Shown here: in pieces, positions 14,730 through 21,408 of the stretch
Position numbering within the stretch: the first letter of the stretch is position 1
Layout of the letters: the number at the start of each line of letters is the position of its first letter
Source: a bacterium
GTDB taxonomy: Bacteria; Spirochaetota; UBA4802; UBA5550
DNA length: 21,507 nucleotides
Reading direction: 5' to 3'
Assembly (NCBI GenBank): GCA_024224995.1
Contig: JAAENB010000924.1
Location: 1-21,507, forward strand
Notes under the pieces: model-generated
Database searches by the model: none
What the model saw: only the letters and a program-made list of their open reading frames with translations
Told to the model about the DNA's origin: nothing
Made by a program: the position numbers and the translations under genes

Positions 14730-15404
14730 GATCACTGATAATTCAGGTACGGAATCGGTAAAAAAACCATCCACTCCCGATTCACTGAGCCGTCTGATCT
14801 GTTTTCTATCTGTTACGTTTAAGATATGAACTCTTAATCCTTTCTCCCGTGCCTGGTAAATCAATCCCGCGTTGGCAAAATAAGACGGGCCTATTGATTC
14901 AGGCATTTGAAGGGCATCGGGCTTGAATTTTTTTCTAAAATTCAGTATTCCGGTCCTAAAAAGAGCGTAAAAACCGACCATTCCCATTAAAGAAAAAGAC
15001 GTGGCCATTTCGGGGATTTTACCTCTTATTATTGAAAGACTTCTCCCGTGAAAAGAGGCCGCCAGTATCCTGTTCTCTGAACCGGTCTTTTTTACTATCT
15101 CACAAAAACGGTACGCTAACCGGTCATTGTCGGTAATAAGGTCAATATTAAAGCGCTGTTCCGGAAAGGCTTCCAGCATCTCTTCAAGGGTATTATACTC
15201 TATTTTTGTTTTGCCGTCATCAACTGCGTCCCTGGAGGCGGTTAACACGACACGATTATCCCCGGTTAGTTCTATATTGGTGGCTATTACATCCGCGCCA
15301 AGCTCTATTGATTCTTCAAATGCAGAAAAGGTATTGGGAGTTGATCCCGGTACTCCCCCTCCCTTTGCAAAAATTACCGGCTCGGGGCTAAAAAATGGCT
15401 TCAT
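14718..15404 (-). CDS. Glycerophosphodiester phosphodiesterase homologue without catalytic residues
   Basis: The 228-residue protein follows the GDPD TIM-barrel: PNTFSAFEESIELGAD, then TGDNRVVL, NIDLITDN, SFHGRSL, GLRVHILNV and a C-terminal GVDGFFTDSVPEL. Active GDPDs have AHRG, ENT, ExD and HD. Here these read AKGG (Lys14-Gly15), PNT, ATN (Ala41, Asn43) and no His where HD should be (LTASRD). Only Asp89 of the metal-site acids seems kept. It is therefore a probable pseudoenzyme, perhaps binding a glycerophospho-ligand or acting structurally. No signal peptide is seen. I chose ATG 15404 because AGGAG lies 8 nt upstream; a GTG at 15449 has no ribosome site. Confidence 0.85.
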   Translation of the reverse strand: MKPFFSPEPVIFAKGGGVPGSTPNTFSAFEESIELGADVIATNIELTGDNRVVLTASRDAVDDGKTKIEYNTLEEMLEAFPEQRFNIDLITDNDRLAYRFCEIVKKTGSENRILAASFHGRSLSIIRGKIPEMATSFSLMGMVGFYALFRTGILNFRKKFKPDALQMPESIGPSYFANAGLIYQAREKGLRVHILNVTDRKQIRRLSESGVDGFFTDSVPELSVILGR

Positions 15405-15461
15405 TTCATACACTCCTGGTGCTTTTTTTAAATTATTTTTTCTATTCACGCAAATTTATTA

Positions 15462-15490
15462 TTGATTTTACAATCCACTTATTGTATAAT
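15462..15490 (+). promoter_or_regulatory. Strong promoter for the unknown gene at 15655
   Basis: TTGATT (15462-15467), a 17-base spacer and a perfect TATAAT (15485-15490). The predicted start near 15497 coincides with the left foot of the large inverted repeat, leaving a leader of about 158 nt before the coding start. Confidence 0.65.
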
Positions 15491-15497
15491 CAACATT

Positions 15498-15600
15498 AAA
15501 TTAGTTACCAGCCAGGTTTGTATGGGGTTCAGGCAGCTTTAATCAGGCAAGATTTACTCCTCCCGCCCCATACAAACTTAAAGTTACTGGTACTTAATTT
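15498..15600 (+). promoter_or_regulatory. Structured 5' leader: two-stage inverted repeat
   Basis: TTTGTATGGGG (15517-15527) pairs perfectly with CCCCATACAAA (15566-15576). Outside it, AAATTAGTTACCAG (15498-15511) pairs with CTGGTACTTAATTT (15587-15600) with two mismatches, giving an outer stem, an asymmetric internal loop, an inner stem and a 38-base apical loop. It begins at the predicted transcription start. No T tract follows. I do not recognise it as a known riboswitch. Part of its right foot (15595-15609) recurs at 11942-11956, so it may instead be a member of a dispersed repeat family. Confidence 0.6.
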
Positions 15601-15654
15601 ATAAACAGATTAACCATATCTTTAATATTTCAAAAATATTTCAAGGATATTATT

Positions 15655-16203
15655 ATGGCAAAAGCAACATCTCTTTTAAAAGCATATCAGGCAGGAGCTA
15701 TTCCACATGGTGGAGGCTTTATTATCTCAGCGTATTTTCAGCCCGGTACTACATACGGGATTTATGAAATTACCGCGTATAGAAATGTCAAAGATATTTT
15801 TCCTTCGGATGATGGTCTCAATTTCAGAACCGACGGGAACCGGACCCACATTCTTGTGGAACCGGCATCATTTTCCAAAAAACATATGGAACCCGTGCAC
15901 AGAGAAGGCGACAAAGGTATTCCGTACCGGTTTAATGAGCTTGAAATACTGCAAGGAAAAAAAGCGGAAAAAATAATGATTGGCAAAGAACCGCAATTAA
16001 TCCATTCATCTTTTACTATTATTGATCATGAAGGTGATTCTTTTGCCTTTGTTTTTCATCCTACTGAAGACGTATATATTGCAATTAAAAAGTTTTTAGC
16101 CGATAGCCTCTACAATGACTGCGGTCTGTCAAAAAACGGTGCTAAAGAAGCAGCTACCCTGGTACTTGGGACTATCAAAAAATTCAGTATATGGGATGGA
16201 TAA
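15655..16203 (+). CDS. Protein of unknown function
   Basis: A 182-residue protein that I do not recognise. It begins MAKATSLLKAYQAGAIPHGG, with no signal peptide or membrane segment, so it should be cytoplasmic. The first two thirds look strand-rich (GGGFIISAYF, TYGIYEITAYR, THILVEPASF, SFTIIDHEGDSFAFVFHP). The last 45 residues look helical (YIAIKKFLADSLYNDCGL, then GAKEAATLVLGTIKKF). It has one Cys and several scattered His, but no recognisable catalytic motif. AAGGA lies 7 nt before ATG. It has its own strong promoter and a long structured leader, and is flanked by promoters on both sides, so it is probably transcribed alone. Confidence 0.8.
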   Translation: MAKATSLLKAYQAGAIPHGGGFIISAYFQPGTTYGIYEITAYRNVKDIFPSDDGLNFRTDGNRTHILVEPASFSKKHMEPVHREGDKGIPYRFNELEILQGKKAEKIMIGKEPQLIHSSFTIIDHEGDSFAFVFHPTEDVYIAIKKFLADSLYNDCGLSKNGAKEAATLVLGTIKKFSIWDG

Positions 16204-16218
16204 TAAAAATATTTAATC

Positions 16219-16245
16219 TTGACAGATTATGCGGACTTTTATAAT
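16219..16245 (+). promoter_or_regulatory. Promoter for the tlyC-recO operon
   Basis: Perfect TTGACA (16219-16224) and perfect TATAAT (16240-16245) are separated by only 15 bases, two short of optimal. Transcription would start near 16252. Confidence 0.55.
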
Positions 16246-16260
16246 ATCTTTGTTTATTGT

Positions 16261-16276
16261 TGGTATGCATATACCA
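16261..16276. promoter_or_regulatory. Inverted repeat just downstream of the tlyC promoter
   Basis: TGGTAT-GCAT-ATACCA is a perfect 6-bp inverted repeat about 10 bases past the predicted start, a position where a repressor could block transcription. It could also be a chance match. Confidence 0.35.
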
Positions 16277-16332
16277 GGGTACACTTTTTGTAAAACGAAT
16301 AATCACAAGAGAAAGGTAATAGATTAACTAGA

Positions 16333-17151
16333 ATGGCTTCAGACAATCCCGACGAATACAGTAGCTCCGGCTTAAAAAAAATATTTTCATGGCCGTTTAA
16401 GAAAAAAGGGAATAACAAATACAATTCCCGTGCGTACGACAACCTTGATACCCCCAGACAGGATATGATTAAGGGGGTTTTTGAGCTCTCCGCCAAAAAT
16501 GCCCGTGATATTATGATACCCCGGGTTGATATTATTGCTGTTGATTCCAATATTGACCTGAAATCCCTGGTTAAAATTGTTACTGATGCCGGGCATTCAA
16601 GGCTTCCTGTTTATGAGGAGATCATTGACAATATAATTGGTATTTTATACGCCAAAGATCTGTTAAATCTTCTGATTGAAAAATCATCAAAGAAATTTCA
16701 ATTAAAAAAGATCCTGCACGATCCATATTTTGTTCCGGAAACCATGCCACTTGATGAACTCCTTCTTGAATTCAAGCACAGAAGGCTTCACATTGCGGTT
16801 GTTATGGACGAATATGGCGGTGTAGACGGTGTTATTACCCTTGAAGATATTCTTGAAGAGATCGTTGGGGAGATTACCGATGAGTTTGATGATGAAAAAT
16901 TACCTGAAATTCAACAAATTAGCGGAAATACCTATGAAGTCGATTCCCGGTTGACTATTTCTGATTTTAACAATAAAACCAATCTCAATCTTCCTCTTGA
17001 AGATTTTGATACTATTGGGGGCTTTGTGTTTGATCTTTTCGGCAAAATTCCCAAAAAAAACGAAGAAATCACGCACAAAAATATCATCTTTAAGATTAAA
17101 GATATTAAAGGAACCAAAATTAACCGGATTCTTGTTTCGATCTCGGAATAA
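16333..17151 (+). CDS. tlyC: CorC/TlyC-type protein with paired CBS domains
   Basis: The protein has 272 residues. After a basic N-terminus come two CBS domains: NARDIMIPRVDIIAVD...AGHSRLPVYEE...GILYAKDLL (about 55-120), then MPLDELLLEFKHRRLHIAVVMDEYGGVDGVITLEDILEEIVGEI (about 135-180). A CorC_HlyC domain (about 195-270), with TIGGFVFDLFG, ends it. CBS pairs bind adenine nucleotides. Members are linked to magnesium or cobalt efflux or, in older work, called hemolysins. There is no N-terminal DUF21 membrane domain, as in short CorC/TlyC proteins, so it is soluble. The ATG is the first possible start after an in-frame stop; the nearest AAAGG is about 14 nt away. recO follows after 31 bp. Confidence 0.9.
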   Translation: MASDNPDEYSSSGLKKIFSWPFKKKGNNKYNSRAYDNLDTPRQDMIKGVFELSAKNARDIMIPRVDIIAVDSNIDLKSLVKIVTDAGHSRLPVYEEIIDNIIGILYAKDLLNLLIEKSSKKFQLKKILHDPYFVPETMPLDELLLEFKHRRLHIAVVMDEYGGVDGVITLEDILEEIVGEITDEFDDEKLPEIQQISGNTYEVDSRLTISDFNNKTNLNLPLEDFDTIGGFVFDLFGKIPKKNEEITHKNIIFKIKDIKGTKINRILVSISE

Positions 17152-17182
17152 AATCCCTTTCGTTTACCAGCACCTTATCCCT

Positions 17183-17935
17183 ATGGAAATTCAAAAAGCT
17201 ACGGGCATTGTTTTATCATCAAAAGTATACGGCGAATCGGATATTATTGCCGATATCCTTACCAGGGAATACGGCAAACGGAAATTTATCTTTAAAGGGT
17301 TAAAAAAAAGCAAGCGCCGTTCTCAAACCGGTTCGGAGCCGGGGTCTGTTATTTCCCTGGTTTACTACTATAAAGAATCAAAAAATTATTTCATTGTTAA
17401 TGAGTTTGAAGTTCCAAAACATAACTTCGACATTCGAAAGGATCTGGACAAAATTTATCACCTTTATTTTTTACTGGAAACAGTTGAAAAGACCGTTGGA
17501 TATAACGATAGTGACCCTTTTCTTTTTGACCTTCTCACTGCCGCCGTAAAAACCCTTGCTGCTGCGGAATTCCTGATTAATCTTTCGGTTTTTTTTATTA
17601 TCCACCTGCTGCGATTCCACGGCATCCTGCCGGAATTCACCAGCTGCAAAGTATGCGGTTCCGGTGATTTTGGAAGCTTTTCCCTTGATATTTCCGACCT
17701 CTCTCCCACCTGCTCCGGGTGCCACAGGAGCTCTAACAGGATGCTTCACCCTCACGCCCGTTCGTTTATATTATTGTCCCTTTCTCAAAAATTCCCCAAA
17801 ATAGATCATTCTTTTTTTGACGAAAAAACAAACCTGGACCTGCTCTTTCATCTTATTCTCTTTATTGAACATTATTTCAGCATTGAAATTAAATCAAAGG
17901 GGTTTATTCTTAATCCTACACCTCCCGCCCCATGA
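17183..17935 (+). CDS. recO: DNA repair protein RecO
   Basis: RecO anneals ssDNA and, with RecR, loads RecA onto SSB-coated DNA. The protein has 250 residues, a typical length. The N-terminal OB domain begins with the family pattern ATGIVLSSKVYGESDIIADILTREYGKRKF, and a basic patch KGLKKSKRRSQ follows. The C-terminal helical domain has a zinc site, Cys155-x2-Cys158 (SCKVCGSG) and Cys177-x2-Cys180 (CSGC). ATG 17183 is chosen because the family pattern starts six residues later; no clear ribosome site precedes it. It follows tlyC closely and is probably co-transcribed with it. Its 3' end overlaps the convergent flavoprotein gene by 20 bp. Confidence 0.92.
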   Translation: MEIQKATGIVLSSKVYGESDIIADILTREYGKRKFIFKGLKKSKRRSQTGSEPGSVISLVYYYKESKNYFIVNEFEVPKHNFDIRKDLDKIYHLYFLLETVEKTVGYNDSDPFLFDLLTAAVKTLAAAEFLINLSVFFIIHLLRFHGILPEFTSCKVCGSGDFGSFSLDISDLSPTCSGCHRSSNRMLHPHARSFILLSLSQKFPKIDHSFFDEKTNLDLLFHLILFIEHYFSIEIKSKGFILNPTPPAP

Positions 17936-19289
17936 GGACGCCGTTTATGCTGGCCTGGACCAGCCCCCTGGTGATGCCGGCTCCGTCTCCTGCCGCGTAT
18001 AAGCCCTTGATCTCTGTTTGGAATGTTTTGTCCACCTCTATAATATTTGAATAAAATTTCACTTCTATTCCATAGAGCAAGGTTTCATCACTGGCAAGCC
18101 CCGGAAAGATATTATTCAAGGCCTCGATCATCTCTTTAATATCCAGCATAATCCGGTAGGGCAGCACCAGGCTGAGATCGCCGGGGACCGCGTCCTGTAG
18201 TGTTGGCCGGATATTATTCCGGTTTAAGCGGTTTTCATTGGTTCGCCGTCCCCGCTTAAAATCCCCGAACCGTTGTACGATTATTTTATTGCCCGAGAGC
18301 AGGTTCCCCAGACGGGCTATATATTTCCCGTATTCAAGAGGCTCTTTAAAGGGATCGGTAAAATAATTAGATACCAGGAGCGCGAAGTTGGTATTTTCTG
18401 TTTTCAGATCTTCCGATTTGTAACTGTGTCCGTTTACCACTGCCAGGTTATTGTCGTAATATTCCGTTGCCACCACTCCTGATGGGTTCTGGCAGAATGT
18501 CCGTACTTTGTCGTCGAAGGTGGGTGTATAGTATATCAGCTTACTCTCATAAAAGACGTCATTAACCTCTTCCATGATCTCGTTGCGTACTTCCACGCGT
18601 ACGCCTATATCAACTGCGCCCACCTTTATTGATACTCCGTGCTTTGTGCATACCTGCTTGAGCCAGTCTGCCCCTTCCCGGCCTACGGACATGAGCACTT
18701 TTTCGGCATAATATTCTTTATCGGCCCTGACTCCCTTTATGGTATTATTCTCTACCAGGATATCGGCTACGGGATTGCTAAAGAGTATATCCACGCCCTT
18801 TTCCAGAAGCTCCGTCTGGATCTTTGAATAAATCTCGTAGCTCTTGTCGGTGCCTAGATGGCGTACCAGGCTTTCGATCAGTTTCAGGTTGCTCTGTATG
18901 GCATTCTGCTTCAGTTTGGCGATTGTCTCCACCCTGGTCTCGCCATATAAATTTGTGTCGGCTCCGTATGATAAATATATATCATCAACATATTTTATGA
19001 GTCCTAGAAATTCTTCGCGTTCCAGGTATTCACCCAGGAACCCGCCTATGTCCGGTGAAAGCATTAACTTGCCGTCACTAAAGGCCCCTGCCCCGGAAAA
19101 ACCGGTTGTTATGTTGCAGGGATTACAATGCGCGCATTTCCCGGTTTGCCTCTTCGGACAATTCCGCTGCTCTATACGCTTCCCCTTTTCAAGGATCAGG
19201 ATCTTTTTTTTCGGATTCAGCTTCATCGCTTCCAGTGCCGCGAATATCCCGGCTGGTCCGGCCCCTACTATTATAAGGTCATATTTCAT
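17916..19289 (-). CDS. FAD-dependent oxidoreductase, COG2509-type
   Basis: A 457-residue soluble flavoprotein. The N-terminal Rossmann motif is IIVGAGPAGIFAALEA, with LILEKG as the ribose-binding strand. The C-terminal FAD motif is GLYAAGDGAGITRGLVQA. It matches the uncharacterised FAD-dependent dehydrogenases of COG2509. Between them lies a cysteine block, Cys44, Cys52, Cys55 and Cys58 (NCPKRQTGKCAHCNPC), followed by GFSGAGAFSDGKL; the C-x7-C-x2-C-x2-C spacing could hold an iron-sulfur cluster or zinc. The substrate is unknown. GAGAGGA precedes the ATG. A dispersed-repeat copy begins 16 bp upstream of the start and may supply its promoter or leader. Confidence 0.88.
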   Translation of the reverse strand: MKYDLIIVGAGPAGIFAALEAMKLNPKKKILILEKGKRIEQRNCPKRQTGKCAHCNPCNITTGFSGAGAFSDGKLMLSPDIGGFLGEYLEREEFLGLIKYVDDIYLSYGADTNLYGETRVETIAKLKQNAIQSNLKLIESLVRHLGTDKSYEIYSKIQTELLEKGVDILFSNPVADILVENNTIKGVRADKEYYAEKVLMSVGREGADWLKQVCTKHGVSIKVGAVDIGVRVEVRNEIMEEVNDVFYESKLIYYTPTFDDKVRTFCQNPSGVVATEYYDNNLAVVNGHSYKSEDLKTENTNFALLVSNYFTDPFKEPLEYGKYIARLGNLLSGNKIIVQRFGDFKRGRRTNENRLNRNNIRPTLQDAVPGDLSLVLPYRIMLDIKEMIEALNNIFPGLASDETLLYGIEVKFYSNIIEVDKTFQTEIKGLYAAGDGAGITRGLVQASINGVLMGREV

Positions 19290-19305
19290 ACATTGATCCT
19301 CTCTC

Positions 19306-19385
19306 TTAAGAAACTAAATTATGCTTGTAAGCGGGCCTTGAAGTAGTATTTAGTTTCTGACGTATTTTTTCCCTGTTCGACAGGG
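19306..19385 (+). repeat. Dispersed palindromic repeat, copy C (short form)
   Basis: It begins AAGAAACTAAATTATGC, has GCGGGCCTTGAAG in the middle, then TAGTATTTAGTTTCTGACGT, TTTTTT and a CCCTGT-TCG-ACAGGG hairpin (19371-19385). The order is the same as in the 21314 copy, but the centre is shorter. It lies directly upstream of the flavoprotein gene. Confidence 0.8.
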
Positions 19386-19490
19386 TCAGGTGCTCTTAAG
19401 AAAGTTCGAGGTTTTTTGCCGCCGCAGTTTCAGAGACCTTTTCTTCTTTTAACCGATCACCCGGCCCAGAGGGCCTCCGATTACCTTCCC

Positions 19491-20291
19491 CTACCTCATC
19501 TCTTCCTCTGTCTCTACGATACGCCGCTCCACTTTTGCGAGCTCTATGGTTAAGCGGTCCAGACTTTTTTCTATCCGCTCTTTTTCCGCAAACAGGCCGT
19601 CCAGCAGGTTGTCGGGTTTTGGCTTTGACGTGAATTCCGCTTTTACCATGTCCGGAGTTTTTCCCTGCAAAAAAGCGTCCTGGGCCATTTCCCGTATATC
19701 ATCATCCTTTATTGACGCTACGATCTTCATGTTTTCAAATCCAATTTCGGGATTTACATCCTGGTTATAGATCTTTATTATGTTCTTTGCCGTTCCGCGG
19801 TGCAGCAAGAGTTCCCTGTCCACGTAATCTTCAAAAATAGTATGATTTTCTTTACACAGCTGGTAGGCGTCGATAAGCAGCCTTCCAAGATCCTTCATTA
19901 GTTTGGCATCGACATGAATGAACTTTTCCTTGATCTCTTTGGAGAGTTCCACAAAACGAAAATCGGTTTTAAATACATTGTCGTATATTTTTTTCTTTTC
20001 CGCGTCTATTAGCAGGTTATGAAAAATATTCCAGAAATCGATTGTATGCGCCCTGCTGGTCACCTGCTTTGCCGACGTGGTACAATGAATATGATGGGCA
20101 AATTCATGAATTGCCGTATATATTAATTGATTATCATTGCTGAAATTCCGGTTATGAAGAATTATTTCCTGTTTGTCGGGATAATAAAGGCCATCCACCT
20201 TGGTGCTGGCATTCCCCGAAAAAGTGAGGGTAAAGTCTTCTACTTTATCGTTCAATTTTAGTAATTGTTCTACTACCTGGTCCTGGTTCAC
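19491..20291 (-). CDS. HExxH protein, SprT-like putative metallopeptidase
   Basis: The protein has 266 residues. Residues 56-70 read QLIYTAIHEFAHHIH, a zinc-binding HExxH with His62, Glu63 and His66. Fifteen residues on, HTIDFWNIFHNLL places His82 where SprT-type proteins have their third ligand (HG..W). The middle is helical and Lys/Glu-rich; the last 35 residues are a coiled coil (KERIEKSLDRLTIELAKVERR). No signal peptide is seen. The family is not recognised beyond this motif. Translation starts at GTG 20291, 6 nt after the upstream gene's stop, with GGAGG inside that gene's last codons, so expression is coupled. Function is unknown; a protease working with the coiled-coil/XpaC-like protein is inference. 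Confidence 0.7.
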   Translation of the reverse strand: MNQDQVVEQLLKLNDKVEDFTLTFSGNASTKVDGLYYPDKQEIILHNRNFSNDNQLIYTAIHEFAHHIHCTTSAKQVTSRAHTIDFWNIFHNLLIDAEKKKIYDNVFKTDFRFVELSKEIKEKFIHVDAKLMKDLGRLLIDAYQLCKENHTIFEDYVDRELLLHRGTAKNIIKIYNQDVNPEIGFENMKIVASIKDDDIREMAQDAFLQGKTPDMVKAEFTSKPKPDNLLDGLFAEKERIEKSLDRLTIELAKVERRIVETEEEMR

Positions 20292-20297
20292 TGATCC

Positions 20298-21224
20298 TTA
20301 TTCCTCCATTGTCAACACTCTTTCAAGAACCTCAATCTCCGTATCCAGGGTAAGTATATCGTCTACCAACATTTTGGAGTGAATTTTTTCAAAGGTGCTC
20401 TGTATTGTGCCCAGGATCTTTTCCACTTTTTCCATGGATGATCCCATGCTTTCTTCCTCTGAAAGGTCTATATACCCTTCCAGGATCTTTATTATTGTAT
20501 CGAGATAATAGGTGAGAAAAACACGGGTATTTTTAATCTCACGGGGATGTGTTTTAAGCCGTTCCAGGATCTTTTCCGACAGGTTTATCACTTCTTCAAG
20601 TTTTTGCTTTACCTGTTCTTTCTCAATGAGTGAGCAGATCCGGCGCAGTTCCCCTATCTTTTTGTATCCTTCCTCAACTTTTTTCTCTATTGAGATATTT
20701 ATATCACCCTTTATTTCTTCTTTCCGCTCCCTGTCTTCACGGTTCGTTGCGCGGCGATCGGCTTGAGCCACTGCTGCTTCGAATTTTTCCAGTATCCCGG
20801 TGCAATGGGTCTGCAATTTTCCCCGTTTATTTGTATCTACCGAAACCAGGGCTTCCTGCAGCTCCTGCTTCTTTTTTTGAATATAGGCCCGCATTGCTTC
20901 AAATGCCTGTATATACCCGGTTTGAAGCCCCTCTAACTGCATTGTTGTCCGCTTTACCGCCGGCTCAATTACTGACAGGCTCTCTTCAATACTTGTCACA
21001 AGTGATTCCTGCCCGGTCTTTTGGGCAAGCTCTTTTTTCTGTAATAAGTTCTCTTTTTTTGAGTTTAAACCGGTGTTTTCTTCTTCTAGTTGAGCTATCT
21101 TTTGCCGCAATGACGCGATATCGCTATTCATTTTGGGTATATTTTCATTCATTTCCCTCAATATCTGCTCTGCCGCTTTCTCGGGCTTTTCCATCATTGT
21201 CTTGATCTTATTTAAAATTTTCAT
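20298..21224 (-). CDS. Coiled-coil protein with PspA-like start and XpaC-like end
   Basis: The protein has 308 residues. The start, KPEKAAEQILREMNENI (about 13-29), resembles the first helix of PspA/IM30 proteins, and residues 30-130 are a long coiled coil. The last ~110 residues, with FLTYYLDTIIKILEGYIDLS, VEKILGTIQSTFEKIHSK and DILTLDTEIEVLERVL, resemble the XpaC (5-bromo-4-chloroindolyl phosphate hydrolysis) family, whose true activity is unclear and which often accompanies TelA. It has no membrane segment. I chose ATG 21224 over TTG 21227. There is no ribosome site; the promoter places the transcription start on the A of this ATG. It heads a two-gene operon with the HExxH protein. Confidence 0.7.
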   Translation of the reverse strand: MKILNKIKTMMEKPEKAAEQILREMNENIPKMNSDIASLRQKIAQLEEENTGLNSKKENLLQKKELAQKTGQESLVTSIEESLSVIEPAVKRTTMQLEGLQTGYIQAFEAMRAYIQKKKQELQEALVSVDTNKRGKLQTHCTGILEKFEAAVAQADRRATNREDRERKEEIKGDINISIEKKVEEGYKKIGELRRICSLIEKEQVKQKLEEVINLSEKILERLKTHPREIKNTRVFLTYYLDTIIKILEGYIDLSEEESMGSSMEKVEKILGTIQSTFEKIHSKMLVDDILTLDTEIEVLERVLTMEE

Positions 21225-21230
21225 CAAAAA

Positions 21231-21259
21231 AGTCTACGATAGGGCCTGTTTCTTGTCAA
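21231..21259 (-). promoter_or_regulatory. Promoter of the XpaC-like operon, predicted leaderless
   Basis: On the minus strand, a perfect TTGACA (21259-21254), a 17-base spacer and TAGACT (21236-21231, four of six bases). If the last base of this hexamer is -7, +1 falls exactly on the A of ATG 21224, so no leader is expected, consistent with the missing ribosome site. Confidence 0.5.
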
Positions 21260-21313
21260 TTATTAAATAAACACCCCGCTTTCGCAGGACTCCATTGATA
21301 TTTGCGATTTGCT

Positions 21314-21408
21314 CTCAAGAAACTAAATTGTGCAAGTGAGCGGGCCTGGAAGCATCCAGGCCCGATGCAGATTGCAATACTATTTAGTTTCTGACGTATT
21401 TTTTCCCC
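21314..21408 (+). repeat. Dispersed palindromic repeat, copy D (complete)
   Basis: Left arm CTCAAGAAACTAAATTGTGC, then GAGCGGGCCTGGA, a short centre, the complementary CCAGGCCCG, and the right arm ACTATTTAGTTTCTGACGT followed by TTTTTTCCCC. An immediate hairpin, CCCCT-CGC-AGGGG (21405-21417), continues into sequence like that after copies B and C. It is in the opposite orientation to copy A, so the window is framed by an inverted pair about 21 kb apart. Bases 21418-21507 show no gene. Confidence 0.85.

Noticed and set aside
15498..15600. tRNA or T-box leader.
   Set aside because: There is no cloverleaf, no T-box consensus, no antiterminator pair and no T-rich terminator.
16997..17182. N-terminal extension of RecO back to 16997.
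   Set aside because: It lies inside tlyC in another frame, and RecO similarity starts only after ATG 17183.
19463..19475. GGCCC-AGA-GGGCC hairpin after the HExxH gene as a terminator.
   Set aside because: The stem is only 5 bp and no T tract follows on the minus strand.
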